Source: Jackrogersella multiformis
Taxonomy: Eukaryota > Ascomycota > Sordariomycetes > Xylariales > Hypoxylaceae
DNA length: 64,000 bases
NCBI GenBank assembly: GCA_902806575.1
Contig: CADCXD010000007.1
Coordinates: 1,302,001 to 1,366,000, forward strand
Direction of reading: 5' to 3'
Shown here: positions 33,715 through 44,731 of the stretch, piece after piece
Numbering within the stretch: the first letter of the stretch is position 1
How the letters are laid out: the number at the start of each line of letters is the position of its first letter
Translations under genes and position numbers: made by a program
The notes under the pieces: generated by a model
What the model was told of the DNA's origin: nothing
Database searches by the model: none
Seen by the model: only the letters and a program-made list of their open reading frames with translations

Positions 33715-35894
33715 CGTGTTGGAAAATAATCCTAAGGGGGGCCTCTGATATTTTGGCCTATCTTTTCGTTTGGGTATTTAGTTAAATATGTATAGCCGAT
33801 ACGGGTTTAGGTACGGTAGGAAGCAAATATGGACACTCGGGGGCATAAATATTGACGAAGTAGAAGAAAGAAGAAGAAATTAAAAGCATCAGTCCTCGCC
33901 ACCGTCTCAACAATGTTCGGGTTAGACCTTGCTTGGTCGTCAATCTCCTGATACACACACACACAGAGCACACAACATACAGCCTTTCCTCCTTGTATAT
34001 GTACAGTAGGTAGGTACAGCACAGCACGGCAGTGTCTAAAACTAGACCGTTCACGGGGTAGATGAGATTAATCCCAATGGTGGTGTGACACGTCTCATGT
34101 GAACTCGATTTTGGAGGCGTTGCTAGATGTTGCGTAGACCGCCTTCAGCTGTTAGGGTATTTACCTGCGACCTGCGACCTGCGACCTGCAACATGCGACT
34201 TCGGCGGTAGCAGGCGAAGTACAGTGGTGTAGGTGTAGGTGGTTAAATTTTCTTAGGTCCAAAGATTTTAGCAAGCCAATGACTTCCAAGCTTCTAAAGA
34301 TTCGGTGTCTTAAGTTGCTAAGTGCCCAGGTGTCTTCTGGCTACCCGTTGTCATCGGACTTATGTGGGGTGACGGCTAAGAAAACGGCGGGCACTACCGA
34401 GAAGTGGCTGAGATAACTGACAGGGGAAGTCTAGTGTAGTGTAGGTTATAACTTCCTTGCTTCGTTTTCAGCTTTAATACCTACATAGTGTACTACAGTG
34501 GCGGAGTGGCTGATGATCAATGGTCTGTGCGAATAAATGGACCCTGTCTTGGTTATAGTGGACGCCTAGAACTGCTAGAGAAACGTTCCCATTTAAAATA
34601 TCGACACATCAAATACAAGTGTTCCACGAGATCTTCATCGCATCAACATTCGAATAATTGGCCGTCAGGATTTCAAATTCCCACAAGTCAAGAAGTTAGG
34701 GCTGTAAGACCGGACAAGGGAGATGGATGACTTGCGTTGCATACGGAACACTTGAACCCCTGGGATTGGGCAACAATACTTCTCAACACTTTCACCCAAG
34801 TGGATCAGTTCAACGCCGCGAATCGTATGCGATATAGGATTTTACTACTAACTAGTACCTACACAGCTACCCTGCTACATACACATTGCATGTAGTAGAC
34901 ATGTGGTTCGTGGTTACGCGCCTTATAGAGCACAATTGCTATCGCTTCTCATTTCCGATATTCCATTCCCATCTATTGTAACCCCAGATCATGAAAAGCT
35001 ATGACGACTACGGGTGTGCCGGTCATGTTTTACTGGCGACCGCGTTCCCAATGGTTGCTTCTTTATTTTCCTTCGACACAAAAACCAACTGCCGGGATTG
35101 AATGCATCCAATTACGACAGATACCTTTGAGGCTCCCTCGTCCTGAATGATACCCTACGGGGATACCCGGCTACGTTGTGCTTATCCGGATTCGTATGAC
35201 GATTAATGTTGATCTAATATGCACTACTGGGTTAATATTCCGACACGCTCGGCCACCTGGGATATGCTCCATCACCTATAACCAGGGGCTTGTTGTCTTA
35301 GGTACGGGATGAAGCACGCTATCTGCTGTCGCTGGTGTTACCTAACCACAGTTATCTCCGAATCACTCCTACGCTCTCACCGGCGCCTATATACTCCAGC
35401 TCAAATAGTGACAAATGGAGAACAGGCCTGCGTAAAGCGGAGTTTATGCCAATACGCAACGTATTCCCCCCTTACCGGTCGGTCTATGAGAGAGACCCGA
35501 GTAACACATTACGATTCCTCGCGATGTCTGACGAGGTCGAACTCGAATCTCACATTAACCCTTACATATCCTTATATAAGAGTTGTCTGCCATAATATCA
35601 CCTCATACGGCATCAATGCAAGTGCAAGTCGTCTGCAAAGGCTAATCAATTACGAACCCCTTTATTTCAATCCAAGTAGGTGCATGTCTACCTACACGTA
35701 GGTACTCATAGGTAATTACTTACCTAGGTAGGTAAGGGTCGTTGATGAGTGTCTGCCCTTTCCGAGACTATCGTCACGAATATGACGTTTCCAAACACCT
35801 TCAAAGCTAAAGGACAGCAACTTCAGCTTTCTATCTTCCCACAACTCTCTCCCATCTACCTAAATCGTCATCTCATTAATATATCCCTATAACC
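33715..35894. other. Long intergenic region
   Basis: About 2.2 kb without a supportable gene. It holds an (AC)n run near 33954-33964, a 7-nt tandem repeat at 34163-34190 and one ACCTAGGT copy at 35722-35729. A 130-codon frame at 35309-35701 has no motif or homology I recognise and ends in repeat sequence. Confidence 0.45.
34163..34190. repeat. Tandem 7-nt repeat (ACCTGCG)n
   Basis: Three perfect copies of ACCTGCG and a fourth imperfect one, head to tail, in a gene-free stretch. No function evident. Confidence 0.8.
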
Positions 35895-38031
35895 ATGGTC
35901 CTTATAGAGTCATTATTTGGCGTCGGAACCAATTCAAGGTAATTAAAGACAATACAAGACAATGGTTCATTACCCTGTCGTCAATCGCTTGTCAGCTGGT
36001 AGCTTGGACGATGATCAGTTCTACAGCGCACCGTCCAGTCGGACAGCTAGTCGACATGCCAGTCTCATGACTGCACCACGCAACCTACAAGAAGAGACAA
36101 TCCATGGCGTATTGCCTTCGGAGCCTCCCATCTCAATCTGTCAGCCTGGCAGTTCTATTCCCGTATCGTTACCGGAAGCCCAGAGTCCGCCACTGGTACG
36201 TGCGTCAAAGTCGAGATGGGCCATTCCTTTTACTATGCGTCATCACCACAATCCTAAGCGTCGTCACTTTTGTCCGAAGCCACCAAGCCGCCGTTCCCAA
36301 AGAACATTCCATGGCACATCAGAGAGCATCCCTCTACTTCAACCACTCACCAACGGCCCAGGCCTAGATACGGCCGAGTTTACGAGGCCCTTGATTTCAT
36401 CCCCTTCATCTCCAGCCGTGATAGAGCGCTGGAGCTCAGTATGTACCAGACAACATTCTCCTCTCTCGGAAAGATCCTATACCTCGGTCGATCCAGTCAA
36501 CATTGATAGACAAGGAATTGATACCATCGCTTCTAACATCCGAGCATACTTGTCCAACAGCAGACACAATGATTGCTCGCCACGAAATGGCGTAGCAAGT
36601 ACTAACGAGAATCACTCACCTTCGAAGCTGCAGACAGACCACAACAATCTCCGAGAAAGCCAGACGGGCACTAGCGAGACAGCAGATGATAGCTACTTGA
36701 TTACAGCGGACGACATTGTGGGAATTATAGATATTGCAATTGCTGGTATTCGCTCTATTCATCGTGGCAGTTCCGCAGCTGGATGCCTTTCGATGCTGTT
36801 GCCCCAGGAATCACCACTGAGGCCTTTCCCCAACATGAAAGCGATCATTCCCGGATCACCAAGTATTGCCGACCCAGCTACAACTATCAGCTCTGTCCAG
36901 CCCTCATTTAGCATAACTGGGTATCCTGACCAACATACGAACTATCTTGATGCCTCTAAAACTACATTCATATCTCGACAGAGCATTACCGAGGTTACTT
37001 AGGGACAATCTTCGGATAACTCCGTCCGAGATGTAGACAGTGAGCCTTTTGCAAGTATTGCCGACTCGCTAGAAATTTCCCAGGGCGTATCTTCACGGGG
37101 TTCATCGTTAGTTGGTTCAAATTTGCCGGCCCCAGACGATTCGCGATGGGTGGCCCCTAAACTTAGCCCAATGGTAGAAGAGTCCAGTTTTATTTCAGAG
37201 TTAAGCCCTGAAATTCAGAGACGCTCCGCCTCCGAACCTGTCAGCCCCAGGGCATCATTGGGAAATCTCAAATCTCAGAACTCTCATCGTCGGGATGGCT
37301 CGATAACTTGTTTCCCACAGCTCCCCTCGAGGACGTCTACAAGTGACTGGTTAACTCCCCTGGGTCTATTCGGGGAATCTAACCTATCCCAACACAGAGC
37401 AACAACGTCAGATCTCTATTTTCAGGGGGTCGACGCACACTGCGGCGTGAGTATTCCCAAGACTCTGGGAAAATTAGATGAATCACCTCTCCCAACACCA
37501 GAACCGATTGACGACTTCTCCTTCCACGCACCCGGGTCGCAGCAGCTCACGCAGGTGAATGAAGGACTTGAAACACAAAAAAGCAAAACGGGTCAGGCAA
37601 TCGGATCGTCTTCCCATCGGCGGGAAAGCAGCTTCAAGCCAATGGAGGCGCGAAACTCGATTCCGAACTACGGTCTCTTGGACAAATTACGCCGTTACAG
37701 CTTCATGCCGTTATCGGAGCAGACGCCAGAAAGCATCCGCGATTCATCACCTCCCATTCGAACGTGGGCCGAACTGCCGCTGCGGGAGGATGGGGGCAGA
37801 AAGAGCACGTCCAAGGAGCTGCTCCAAGAGATCCTCAGCAGGAAGCCGGCATCGAAGAAGTCATCGCGGAGGTCGACACGGTCTGACGTTCGGAAGAGAA
37901 CGGGCACGGGGGTGTCGCAGAGGAGTCGAAAAAGCCATCACATGTCATGCTCGGAAGATCAGACACCACATATATGTACGGACGAACAGCTGACGCCTCT
38001 GTCCGGGTCAGACACGGCCTGGCTTGGGTGA
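35895..38031 (+). CDS. Disordered ~690-codon protein interrupted by one in-frame TAG
   Basis: A mini-exon (35895-35938, start ATG in an ACCATGG context) joins 36003 in frame across a 64-nt intron; the simpler alternative start is ATG 35962. The frame then runs to TGA at 38031, broken only by TAG at 37000-37002 (codon 348 of 691). The sequence before and after the TAG has the same Ser/Pro-rich, disordered character (STARTS like NRLSAG..SLDDDQFYSAPSS; later EIQRRSASEPVSPRASLGNL and NYGLLDKLRRYSFMPLSE), so both halves look like one protein. No domain is recognised. The TAG could be a disabling mutation, a sequencing error, a readthrough stop or an A-to-I editing site (UAG to UGG). I saw no phase-compatible intron that removes it. 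Confidence 0.6.
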
Positions 38032-38390
38032 GCTGTATCGACCAGTGTGACTAGGTAGACTAGTGGAATGAGACTGGTTTCTTCCTATGATTATACTCGT
38101 CAATTCTAACATGCTATTTGATTTTAGTACCTAGGTAAATATACTATGCAAATGACACCTGGGCGAAAATTGTCATGCCCTGCTGCTTATTAGGTATTTT
38201 CTTGTTGACTAGTAGCTCCAAGTGTAAATTACCCCCTATTTACCATCAAACGACTGAATCCCTCGCCCTATTCACAAGTGTATTCCAGCCCAGCCGCCGG
38301 GCTTTTTAGCCATTCTCCATCTTATATGTACTCAGCGCTCACCAAACCCATCCCTAGGTACCTACATACATCACCGGCACCCCTCCCTCT
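38032..38390. other. Short convergent intergenic region
   Basis: 3' flanks of two convergent genes; one ACCTAGGT copy at 38129-38136 and nothing else recognised. Confidence 0.5.
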
Positions 38391-38672
38391 CTACCTCTTC
38401 CACTGGCCGGCGTTCTCGACGCCCTTGGACACGCTCTCGGCGCCGTTCTGCACGCCGGAGCCGACGGACCCCAGGGCGTCGCCCACGGGCTTGCCGGCCG
38501 ACCCCGTTGCGCTCGTCACCGTGTCGCCTAGCCCGCGCCCCGCGGCGCCTACCACCGCCCCCGCCGTCCGCCCCACGCCCCCTGCCACGTTGCCCACCGT
38601 GCTCGTCACGAACTTGGCCGCTCCCGTCACACCTGAGTCTGAGCTCTTGTGGGTGGGGTTGTCGAGAGGCAT
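38391..38672 (-). CDS. Small LEA/hydrophilin-like stress protein (93 aa)
   Basis: A compact Gly/Ala/Val/Ser-rich protein with 11-13-residue quasi-repeats (GNVAGGVGRTAGAVVGAAGR, GLGDTVTSATGSAGKPVG, DALGSVGSGVQNGAESVSKG), ending GQWKR. There are no Cys residues and no signal peptide. Composition and repeat pattern resemble small LEA/hydrophilin-like proteins found across filamentous ascomycetes, some induced by stress or in conidia (family knowledge; assignment is inference). Two perfect CRE sites stand 212-264 bp upstream of the start, suggesting control by an Atf1/CREB-type bZIP under stress. GC-rich, intronless. The opposite-strand frame of 147 codons at 38278-38721 is its shadow. Confidence 0.82.
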   Translation of the reverse strand: MPLDNPTHKSSDSGVTGAAKFVTSTVGNVAGGVGRTAGAVVGAAGRGLGDTVTSATGSAGKPVGDALGSVGSGVQNGAESVSKGVENAGQWKR

Positions 38673-38883
38673 GTTTGGAGCGGGAGTGTGCTGGGTGGGT
38701 ATATTTGGCTGGTTGGTTTGATTTGATTTATGGGGATTTGATTTGAGATGTGGAAAGTTGAGTCTTTGGAATATAGGTTAGGAAGATTGGAACTGGATTG
38801 CGATAGTGATGATGCTGATCAGATGTATTTGTATGCTTCTCACCTGCCTTGATGCCCCTACGTAAACCTTACCGGATGAGCCG

Positions 38884-38891
38884 TGACGTCA
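38884..38891. promoter_or_regulatory. CRE palindrome TGACGTCA (proximal)
   Basis: Perfect 8-bp cAMP-response element, the binding site of ATF/CREB-type bZIP factors, upstream of the minus-strand small LEA-like gene. Confidence 0.6.
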
Positions 38892-38928
38892 GTGCCCCAT
38901 CCCACCGTCATCATTAAAGTTGAGCCGA

Positions 38929-38936
38929 TGACGTCA
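38929..38936. promoter_or_regulatory. CRE palindrome TGACGTCA (distal)
   Basis: Second perfect CRE 45 bp from the first. Two copies this close are unlikely by chance and point to stress regulation of the LEA-like gene. Confidence 0.6.
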
Positions 38937-40012
38937 TGCTAACGTCTCGAGTATGACGAGTTCCCAGTTTCTCCTATCAGAAACGTGCAACATGAATAGT
39001 ATCACTATAAATATAAGGGCTATAGCGCAGTCATATGACTTTAGCGCACTATAACGCCTAAATTCCTTACAGCTATAGCAAGGCATTTCATCCAATTAAA
39101 ACACGAAGCTATTCTCAACTTTTAAAGCACTTAGGTTTCACCTATTTATACACCTTATTTACTTAGGTACTTATGGTATACAACCTTTAATACTAAGTTT
39201 CGTACAATACAATTAGTCTCATTAGGAAGTACCTATGTGAAAAACTAATTAAGTGCGATCGACCTGATTCGAATCGCTCGCATGTAATGCCGAAGAGATT
39301 ATAAGTGTATAAAGGGCAGGATGTTAAAAAGAAGGGTATCACGTGACCCACCAGCCCAGCACACTTTATTTACGCCAGCCCTCTAATTAACACTTAAGCT
39401 TTAAATGCAATAGCGCTGTAGTCCCTGTAATTACAGGGAGTAGTAAGACCGTCACAGTAGGTACCTAGGTATCCATAAACGCCATATGCACAATGTACAT
39501 TTTAATAGGTACGTCGATTATTTCGGCGGTTTGGCGGATTCGTCGCTATCAGCCGCTTTGGTTTTATCAATTCAGTAGGGATGCGCTAATAGCTAATTAC
39601 CTAGTCATACATATAAGAGTAGGTATTTATATTAACAATCTTTTACCTAGACCTAGGACCTAGGTCTAGGTAAGCGGATATCTCGGTATCTCGTGCCACC
39701 CTACCAATGTGTTCAAAGGGTGGATTGTACTACTACCTAGGTACCTAGGTAGGTACTGTACGATAGTTTAATAGTATAGAATAGTAAAGCGGGGTTGCAA
39801 TCACCTAGGTAGATAGGCGTGAGCCCCCTACTTCTAGATGAATATAAAACCTCTCATCTCCGCTTCAAAGCCACCTACAGCTAGCCGCCTTCGCTACAAA
39901 GGACAAAATACAACCACCGCCAATCCCGTACCAAACTATTCTACCAGTGTCCCCTTAAAACTACAAAACACCACTTCGGCATTATCGCCGACAAATCTAA
40001 AATCGCAGCAAA
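38937..40012. other. AT-rich intergenic region with palindrome clusters
   Basis: No gene seen. It contains a TCACGTGA E-box (39339-39346), a CCTAGACCTAGGACCTAGG-type cluster (about 39647-39671) and ACCTAGGT copies at 39463, 39735, 39743 and 39803. Confidence 0.5.
39735..39750. repeat. Tandem ACCTAGGT palindrome pair
   Basis: Two adjacent exact copies of the 8-bp palindrome that recurs throughout the intergenic DNA of this window; part of a larger self-complementary cluster. Confidence 0.8.
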
Positions 40013-40324
40013 ATGGTTGGCATAGTATGCGTTGCCTACAAGATGGGCTCCAAGTTCGACATGGACTACTATCTCAAACATCACATGCCTGCCGTGCAAA
40101 ATGGCTTTTCCAAATACGGCCTTAAGAGCTGGAAGGTGGCCCAATACACCAACCCCGAATCCCCTTTTGTTGTCCAAGCATGGCTCGAGTGGGAAGACGC
40201 ATCTCAATGGGCCGTAGCGACTGCAGGGCCCGAAGCTAAGGAAATCTTCGACGATATCCCCAACTTCTGCGACCATATGCCGGTGACGCTTTCTGGGTCA
40301 CTTATTACATCTGCGGTCGTTTAA
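40013..40324 (+). CDS. EthD domain protein (103 aa)
   Basis: A small dimeric alpha+beta barrel protein of the EthD family. The start MVGIVCVAYKMGSKFDMDYYLKHHMPAV carries the typical first strand and the YY.KHHMP motif. It is followed by KSWKVAQYTNPESPFVVQAWLEW, WAVATAGPEAKEIFDDIPNF and the C-terminal strand PVTLSGSLI. The length is the family norm and it is intronless. EthD proteins occur in ether degradation in bacteria and as small enzymes or accessory proteins in fungal aromatic and polyketide metabolism; the fungal substrate is unknown. The next gene, 390 bp away and convergent, encodes a 2OG-Fe(II) oxygenase. Confidence 0.92.
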   Translation: MVGIVCVAYKMGSKFDMDYYLKHHMPAVQNGFSKYGLKSWKVAQYTNPESPFVVQAWLEWEDASQWAVATAGPEAKEIFDDIPNFCDHMPVTLSGSLITSAVV

Positions 40325-40716
40325 CGGGAACTTCTTTAACATATGGTTTTCAGGATGGACTGGCTCGCGGTTATGAACGACCATTACTAAACGTGAAATG
40401 ACGACGATCGATTGTTACGAAATTGCCTCAGCTCGGAAATTGGATGGGGAACTTTAGAGAGGAACCTTGTATTAGATACATTGCCGCTTTGTATCACATG
40501 TGTAACTACAATCCTTTACCGAATACCCTTCCCAGTCCTTGGCTGTCTGCAGAAATTAATATATACGATACGATAAAGCTAAAATGTGTGTAGGAAAGCG
40601 AGGTTAAGTTTCAAATGATCATGGGCTAGATACTCAGGCCACCTAGCACTGTCTGATATATTAATAGAAGACCAACCAAAAAGTTACTTGATCTAGATGC
40701 TTGGTTTCCAGTCGCA

Positions 40717-41959
40717 TTAGTCATAATACTTCTGATTTACACCGGCGATGATCTCCTTTTCCCGCTGGTCAACTAATCCGGTCCGGAATCTATGGTCCTT
40801 TGCGATTCGAGCTCTCGCCCACTCTATGATCCCAATCAGCCACTTATCACTTTCCTACGAGTCTTACATGAACACATACCTTCGGCCGTGACCTCGTGTG
40901 AGAATTGCTCCGTTTCAGCCTGTAAGCCGAGCCGCTGCAGCAACGGGCTCGAGACAGGCTTGAGGAGGATATTCGCCTCCGGGCGCGCGAAATAGATCAA
41001 GCTTAGCCTCGGCCGGGTGGCCTGGTCCTCGGGGGGCCTTATGACGCGGTGGACGGTGCTTTTCAAGTATCCGCCGCTCAGAAACTCCAGCGCGTCTGCG
41101 ATGTTCACGATGATCGCATCCCTCGGCGACCGAACGTACTGCCACCTCCCCTCCGGCGTCTGGACTTGCAAGCCTGCGATGGGCTGGTGGAAGAGGAACG
41201 TCAGCGTGTTGTAGTCCGTGTGTCCCTTCGCCCAGATATTGCCGGCTTGGGCGTCCGCTTCCGCCGAACGGGGGTAGTACTTCATGTACCGTAGGTACTC
41301 GAGGCCTTCCGCCTCATAGCGGTGGCGCTCGACGAGGTATTCCTCGTCGATCTCGAGCACGTAAGCGAACAGGCGTAGTAGTGGGAGCAGGACGTTGTTA
41401 TGAATCTTGAGTGAAAAATCTCTGATCTCATCCCAATGATCATGGATGAGTTGCGGATGCGGCCGCTCGTGCTCTGGCGTGAACTTGGGGATGTTGTAGC
41501 GCTCGTCATTATCACGCGCAGCGAGTTTTCCCGTGGACTGTGGTTTGTATCCTCGGAAGTCACCCTTGGCGGTGTCGCAGACGTACTTCAGCTTCTCCTC
41601 TAGTGGGAGCTCGAAGAGCGCTTCGCATAGAGCGTATTGGCGCCTCACTTCTTCATCCGAGAAGCCGTGGCCGACGACATAGAAGAAGCCCGTATTTTAC
41701 TCAGTTGTGGTTCTCGAGCGAAGATATTTAGTCTCACCATTTTTATTAATGAAGCTTAAGACTTGTTCCGCGAGCGCCTGTTTACCCCCTGGCTGGTCCA
41801 ATTTCGAAATGTCAAGCGCTTCTAGTTCTGTATATTCCACTTTCAGGAATTTTATTAGTCTTTCAATATTATTTATCGTCGCATATGCCACTTACAATTT
41901 TCCTTGGTCTCATTGGGATATTCGTAGGATAAAGGGGCATCTACCCGAGACGGCGACAT
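40717..41959 (-). CDS. 2-oxoglutarate/Fe(II) oxygenase, with an abnormal 3' splice site
   Basis: Four exons on the minus strand (41959-41896, 41839-41738, 41689-40880, 40823-40717) give 360 aa of the isopenicillin-N-synthase-like 2OG-Fe(II) family. Visible are GFFYVVGHGF, the iron ligands in GHTDYNTLTF (HxD) and STVHRV, and the 2OG-binding Arg in RPRLSLIYF. The third intron (40824-40879) restores TAEEWARARIAKDH, giving a natural C terminus NQKYYD. The second intron has a good donor (GTGAGA, 41737) but the frame-preserving 3' site reads CGG instead of CAG or TAG (41690-41692). The only nearby AG (in CTGAG) gives a frameshift. So one base change appears to have hit the acceptor, or the base is misread. 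If real, the gene may be inactive. The substrate is unknown. Confidence 0.8.
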
Positions 41960-43008
41960 CTTGCACTATATGCTGTAAACTGTGGTTAACTTGTTAATAA
42001 GTAGCTTTGAATCTGATTTCCACTGATCTGCTAATATTATACAAGTTATCTAATTGTTCTATCTACCTAGGTAGCTTCTTATAGTTGTCTGTACGTCGCG
42101 ATCGAGCGGGGAAGTTATACTTTTATTTGACCCTACAACCCCGATATCACTCCGTAGGATTGGACCAAAGGACTCCATATAAAATGATGCAATTATGAGC
42201 TCTGAAGACGAATGATGAAGTTAAGGTCCTTAGACTATAAATACAACTCCTTGAGGAGTGATATGTAATATGATAACTCTGCGCTTTGTAAAGGTCAGGG
42301 GAATTCAAAATGACTTGAGTAAACTCCTGACTTCTAGAGTTTCGTAGACTCGGAAAAAGGGGGAGGGTTACGATGACATGATAACCATCGCTACTTTCTC
42401 GCATTGTGTACCTATATACCTAGATACCTAGATACATCTAGGCTTCCAGGTCCCTTCCTAAACTATGCGACTTTTCTAGAAAGAAGGTTGTTCAGAACTC
42501 TTTATAGATTTTGTTAAATCCGTTAAAGCTGTCAAAGAATGTTAGCCCGCATTTAACCGAGGCCTCTGTACATAAACTACCTAGGTACCTAGGTAGGTAC
42601 CTGGTACCAGGCGAGATCCCACCTATTAGCGAGAATAGGTTCCAAGGTTCAATTCCTGTTATTAGCGCTATTGGTATCTTGCTGGTAGCTCAATTCTGGT
42701 AACCAGTCGGATAATTATGTACCTAGGTACCTAGATACCTAAAATAGCTCCCTGAGTAAGCTCATTATTATTCCCTTACCTAAGACAGTATGAGAAAACA
42801 CCAAGAAAGTTCCAACGATGAGACTCAATTGTACGCAGCAAAAACCATCATGACCAGAGAATAAAACCACGGTTGATTCTAAACCATGGCCGCAGCTCAA
42901 TTCTTACCTGCTAAACTATTGAATAATCGTATAAGGCCAGCTTCAGTTTTCATTTTATTTTTCAATTTTTCAATTTTTTTCTAATTGATTCCCATCAATC
43001 CAACCCAA
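41960..43008. other. Intergenic region with ACCTAGGT clusters
   Basis: No supportable gene. It includes a palindrome cluster at 42577-42608 and single copies at 42065-42072 and 42721-42728. The last 70 bases before panB are T-rich. Confidence 0.5.
42577..42608. repeat. ACCTAGGT/GGTACC palindrome cluster
   Basis: Contains two adjacent ACCTAGGT copies (42579-42594), then GTAGGTACC and GGTACC units. The whole segment is largely self-complementary and could extrude a cruciform. Confidence 0.75.
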
Positions 43009-44081
43009 ATGGCGCACTTCATGCTCAGGTCACGTGCTTTATTCCCATATCGGGCCATACAACCAAATACTCTCTTCGCAGTAACTAGATCATTGCCGCC
43101 GCTATTGCAGCAGCAACGGTCACAGCAACAAAGATGGAGTTCCCATTCTCCTATAGGCACGACGTCGGATCCTCCTAGGAAGAAAGTAACCATGGCAAGT
43201 CTGCAGTCGTTATATAAAAAGGGGGAACCCATCACCATGATGACCGCTCATGATTTTCCAAGTGCGTACGTCGCAGATGCTGCCGGGATGGACATCATAC
43301 TAGTCGGCGACAGCTTGGCGATGGTGGCATTAGGTATGAATGATACTAGTGAAGTAACAGTAGATGATATGCTGCTCCATTGTCGATCAGTCACACGTGC
43401 CACTCAGTCCGCCTTCACGGTAAGACCTGCACCTAACTTCACCGATGCGAGAGGCTAATGACAAATAAGGTCGGAGATCTTCCCATGGGATCATATGAAA
43501 TCTCACCAGAGCAAGCACTAGAAACGGCCATACGATTTATTAAACAAGGTCGCGTCCAGGGCATCAAGCTAGAAGGCGGCAAAGAGATGGCTCCCACCAT
43601 TTCGAAGATAACCAAAGCCGGTATACCTGTTTTAGCACACGTTGGACTCACACCTCAACGCCAGAATGCGCTTGGCGGGTTCAGAGTCCAGGGAAAGACA
43701 TCGAAAGGCGCGATAAAAGTTCTCGAAGATGCGCTCGCTGTCCAGGAGGCCGGCTGCTTCGGTATGGTACTAGAAGCTGTCCCAGCGGAGGTCGCCAGTA
43801 TCATCACACAAAAGCTTTCTGTTCCAACCATCGGTATCGGTGCTGGAAACGGGTGTTCCGGCCAGGTCCTCGTCCAGGTCGACATGTCTGGATACTTCCC
43901 GCCAGGCCGCTTCATTCCCAAATTCGTGAAACAGTACGGTAACGTGTGGGCAGAAAGCTTCCGAGCAATCGAGTCCTATCGAGAAGACGTGAAATCCCGG
44001 CAATACCCAGCAAAAGAACATACTTATCCCATTTCTAAGGAGGAACTTGAGGCGTTTGTGAAGGATGTTGAGAAGTCATGA
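43009..44081 (+). CDS. panB: Ketopantoate hydroxymethyltransferase
   Basis: PanB transfers a hydroxymethyl group from 5,10-methylene-THF to 2-oxoisovalerate, the first committed step to pantothenate and CoA. Two exons (43009-43419 and 43470-44081; 50-nt intron with GCTAATG branch site and AAG acceptor) give 340 aa. The core begins at about residue 60 with MASLQSLYKKGEPITMMTAHDFPSA, followed by GMDIILVGDSLAMVALG (Mg-binding Asp), GDLPMGSYE, GIKLEGGKE, AHVGLTPQ, MVLEAVPAEVA and IGIGAGNGCSGQVLV. The 60-residue Arg/Ser/Gln-rich, acid-poor N-terminal extension looks like a mitochondrial presequence. An in-frame TTG upstream at 42985 is not a likely start. It is convergent with ATG12. Confidence 0.96.
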
Positions 44082-44229
44082 TGCAGTATCACTCGCTTGA
44101 TTGGATTTCATTCCATACCATAGACCATTCCTTATGGTTTTCTTCTTCTTCTTCGGGTTTACTGCATCAGCATGAATAGGCGCATGGACATTACCAAGGG
44201 GACTGTGTTCTTTGTGGCTGCCCCATAGC

Positions 44230-44731
44230 TCATCCGAATGCGGGAGTTATTGAATAGACTACGATCAGCTGATCGCTTGAGTCTTTAAAGCACTTTTTGA
44301 GGAATTAGCATTTGAAGAAAACTTCATAAAAATAAATAAATAAATATACGCACCTGATGCAAGTTTCCAACAATTTCGTCTAGAGCGGGGGCAAATGCGC
44401 TGTTGACATAGAGGAACAGGCCGTCGGTAGGATTGAGCCGCAACGCCTTGCGCAAATGCGACACGACTGCCTCAAACTTCTGCTTCGCGCCTATCCGTCG
44501 CACCTCACGCTTGAGCTGGGGAGCAGATCCCACGGGCTTAAAACGGATGAGGATCCTCTCTTGCTCGAATTCGCCGGCGCTGGCGAGAGCCGAACTGGCG
44601 TCCTGAGGCAGAGCGGTGAGGACGGCTGACGCGGTCATGGTGAGTGGGAGCTCAGGTGACGCTGGCCGGTCCGGAATGGGGGAAGCCGGAGGCGATGGTG
44701 AGGGCTGCTCGGGAACCTCTGGATACTCCAT
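44230..44731 (-). CDS. ATG12: Autophagy ubiquitin-like protein Atg12
   Basis: Atg12 is the ubiquitin-like modifier conjugated to Atg5, forming with Atg16 the E3-like complex for Atg8 lipidation. Exon 1 (44731-44354) encodes a Pro/Ser-rich N-terminal tail and the ubiquitin-like fold (ILIRFKPVGSAPQLKREVRR, FLRKALRLNPTDGLFLYVN-type, FAPALDEIVGNLHQ). A 61-nt intron leads to a 63-nt last exon (44292-44230) with CFKDSSDQLIVVYSITPAFG-stop, so the protein is 146 aa and ends in the essential C-terminal Gly. Without that exon the frame runs into intron sequence. The acceptor is AAAAAG. The gene is small but complete. Confidence 0.95.

Noticed and set aside
35309..35701. 130-codon plus-strand frame
   Set aside because: No motif, overlaps a second frame of similar size and runs into ACCTAGGT repeat sequence; probably chance.
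36921..37002. Intron from GTATCC (36921) to TTAG (37002) that would remove the TAG
   Set aside because: Its length of 82 nt shifts the frame, so it does not restore the downstream reading frame.
38278..38721. 147-codon plus-strand frame opposite the LEA-like gene
   Set aside because: Pro/Thr/Ala-rich mirror of the repetitive 93-aa gene; the minus strand has the credible protein and promoter.
42600..42680. tRNA-like stretch with GGTTCAATTCC
   Set aside because: The flanking bases do not pair as a T-stem and no anticodon or D arm could be folded.
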